This document shows, piece after piece, positions 5,955-7,739 of a stretch of DNA of 7,739 bases. The number at the start of each line of letters is the position of its first letter. The stretch's first letter is position 1. The notes below the pieces were generated by a model. The model worked only from the letters and a program-made list of their open reading frames with translations, ran no database searches and was not told the DNA's origin. Origin of the DNA: an uncultured Chloroflexota bacterium (GTDB lineage Bacteria > Chloroflexota > Dehalococcoidia > SAR202 > UBA11138); the NCBI GenBank assembly GCA_913046025.1, contig CAJWRP010000087.1:1-7739 (forward strand). Direction: 5' to 3'. Made by a program: the position numbers and the translations under genes.

Positions 5955-7691
5955 ATGCGTAAGTTCAGGTTGGCGCTGGCCCAGATCGATGTCGCAGTGG
6001 GCGATTTAAAGGGCAACACGAAAAAAATCATCGAGTACATTTATCGGGCCCGTGAGCTTAAGGCAGATTTAGTGGCGTTTCCAGAGATGGCGCTGCCCGG
6101 CTACCCACCGGAAGACCTTCTGTTCAAGCCTCAGTTCATCCAAGAGAACCTGGCCTACTTGGAACAGATCAAAGCCGCGTCAAAAGGCATCGCGGTGGTT
6201 ACCGGTTTTATAGATGCGGACAGCGACGTCTATAACGCTGCAGCCTTCATCTACGATGGTGAGTTAATAGGAAAGTACCACAAGATGTACCTTCCGAACT
6301 ACGGCGTTTTCGACGAGGACCGCTATTTCAAGGTCGGTACGGAGTGTCCGGTATATATCGTTAACGGCACGCCCGTCGGAGTGAACATATGTGAAGATAT
6401 TTGGTATGCCACAGGCCCTATGGTGGTGCAGAGGGCTGCAGGAGCAGAACTCATAGTTAATATCAATGGCTCTCCGTTCCACGCTGGGAAGCGCAGCTTT
6501 CGCGAGAAAATGCTGGCTACCCGTGCATCTGACAATGGCCTATTCGTCGCCTACGTCAATCTCGTCGGAGGGCAGGACGAGCTGGTTTTCGACGGGGACA
6601 GCATGATTTACGACCCCGAGGGTGAGGCCGTCGCTCACGGAAGTCAGTTTAAAGAAGAACTTTTGGTGGCAGATCTGGACGTCGAGTCTGTCTTCCGGTC
6701 GCGGCTCAGGGACCCCCGACCCAGGAAAGAGCGGGAAACGATGCTGCAGCAGATTGGGACTTCTGCTGTTACAGAGGTGTCCGAATATGTCGAGACTGCC
6801 GACAAACCAGCGATACCTGAGCTTCAACAGGAAACCTTTGACGAGGTGGGCGAGGTCTACGAAGCGCTGGTGCTTGGGACGCGAGATTACGTTCTCAAGT
6901 GCGGATTCAGCAAAGTAGTAATAGCCCTGTCCGGTGGCATAGACTCAACTATTGTGGCAACCATAGCTGTGGATGCTGTGGGCAGCGAGAATGTTGTCGT
7001 TATTGCAATGCCATCGCGTTACTCTTCAGAGGGTAGCGTGACGGACTCCGAAGCGCTGGCTGAAAACTTGGGTATTGAGCTCTGGAATTTGTCAATTGAA
7101 GAACCCTTCATTGCCATGCTTAACACCCTGAACCCCCATTTTGAGGGAACCGAGTGGGGCGTTGCGGAGGAGAATCTTCAGTCTCGCATTCGCGGTAATC
7201 TCATAATGGCAGCGTCGAACAAGTTCAATTGGCTTGTGCTGACGACGGGAAACAAGAGCGAGATGGCCACTGGTTATGCGACTATCTATGGCGATATGGC
7301 TGGCGGATACGCGGTCATAAAGGATGTGCCCAAGACACTGGTGTACGAGCTCTGTCTCTACCGTAATAGAGTGGGCAGCAAAGAAATCATCCCCCAGGCC
7401 GTCATAGACAAGCCGCCCAGTGCGGAGCTTAGGCCTGACCAGGTAGACGAGGATAGCCTGCCACCGTATTCGGTGCTGGACCCCATCCTCAAGGCGTATG
7501 TGGAAGATGACCTGAGCTATGACGAAATAATTGGCATGGGCTACTCTGAAGAGGACGTGAAGCGCGCTATGACGCTGGTGGACCGTAATGAGTACAAGCG
7601 CCGTCAGGCTCCGCCGGGCATCAAGATCACGCATCGCAACTTCGGGAGAGACCGCCGAATGCCAATCGCCAACCGCTACCGCCCCTTTTAA
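5955..7691 (+). CDS. nadE: Glutamine-dependent NAD+ synthetase
   Basis: This 578-residue two-domain enzyme makes NAD+ from nicotinic acid adenine dinucleotide, ATP and glutamine, the last step of NAD synthesis, in the cytoplasm. Residues 1 to about 265 form a nitrilase-type glutaminase domain with the triad Glu44 (FPEMALPGYPPEDLL), Lys110 (KYHKMYLPNYGVFDE) and Cys146 (NICEDIW). Residues from about 295 onward form the ATP-pyrophosphatase synthetase domain, with the P-loop SGGIDS (326-331) and the TTGNKSE (430-436) and YGDMAGGYAVIKDVPK (445-460) motifs. Length is normal for bacterial two-domain NadE. The start used is the ATG at 5955, with GGAGG (5946-5950) four bases before it. A TTG at 5934 is in frame but has no ribosome site and would place that GGAGG inside the gene. 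A promoter box lies at 5914-5919. The remaining 48 bases after the stop hold nothing I can identify. Confidence 0.97.
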   Translation: MRKFRLALAQIDVAVGDLKGNTKKIIEYIYRARELKADLVAFPEMALPGYPPEDLLFKPQFIQENLAYLEQIKAASKGIAVVTGFIDADSDVYNAAAFIYDGELIGKYHKMYLPNYGVFDEDRYFKVGTECPVYIVNGTPVGVNICEDIWYATGPMVVQRAAGAELIVNINGSPFHAGKRSFREKMLATRASDNGLFVAYVNLVGGQDELVFDGDSMIYDPEGEAVAHGSQFKEELLVADLDVESVFRSRLRDPRPRKERETMLQQIGTSAVTEVSEYVETADKPAIPELQQETFDEVGEVYEALVLGTRDYVLKCGFSKVVIALSGGIDSTIVATIAVDAVGSENVVVIAMPSRYSSEGSVTDSEALAENLGIELWNLSIEEPFIAMLNTLNPHFEGTEWGVAEENLQSRIRGNLIMAASNKFNWLVLTTGNKSEMATGYATIYGDMAGGYAVIKDVPKTLVYELCLYRNRVGSKEIIPQAVIDKPPSAELRPDQVDEDSLPPYSVLDPILKAYVEDDLSYDEIIGMGYSEEDVKRAMTLVDRNEYKRRQAPPGIKITHRNFGRDRRMPIANRYRPF

Positions 7692-7739
7692 GCCCTAGCG
7701 CCTCGCCTATCGTGCCAGCCTTCGCAGGCCAGCTGATGC

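Noticed and set aside
7092..7634. A 180-codon minus-strand frame inside nadE
   Set aside because: It lies wholly opposite the conserved synthetase domain of nadE and shows no family motif.
7719..7730. Small GCCT-AGGC hairpin after nadE
   Set aside because: A 4-bp stem without a T tract is expected by chance.

Overview
The window looks like bacterial chromosome and carries mostly housekeeping metabolism. The likely source is an environmental, possibly marine, Chloroflexota-like lineage. This assignment is tentative: it rests on the general character of the aminotransferase and NAD synthetase proteins and on a degraded surface protein with Pro/Thr linker, and no marker gene is present. I find no rRNA, tRNA, CRISPR array, insertion sequence or phage gene.

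Left arm, minus strand (about 1-4307). Reading leftward from the divergent intergenic region at 4308-4517, the order is: ispH (last step of the MEP isoprenoid pathway); the remains of a geranylgeranyl-reductase-family flavoprotein gene (2719-3350), which keeps both ends but has lost its middle; a comB-like 2-phosphosulfolactate phosphatase; an aldo/keto reductase; and a degraded gene for a surface-anchored beta-repeat protein that runs off the left edge (1-882). Two of the five minus-strand loci are therefore broken. The eroded flavoprotein lies directly downstream of ispH. Members of its family reduce isoprenoid chains, so the pair may once have made and saturated isoprenoids.

Right arm, plus strand (4518-7691). 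A class I PLP aminotransferase is followed by a 270-bp gap holding a small hairpin and a perfect TATAAT box. Next comes a complete glutamine-dependent NAD+ synthetase (nitrilase domain plus NAD synthase domain). These two genes are complete and carry all the catalytic residues I could locate.

I see no new defence or mobile system. The points worth a second look are the two decaying genes, the comB homologue without any other coenzyme M gene nearby, and a compact hairpin abutting the comB ribosome binding site. Several start codons were moved from the longest reading frame to one with a convincing Shine-Dalgarno sequence (comB, nadE).
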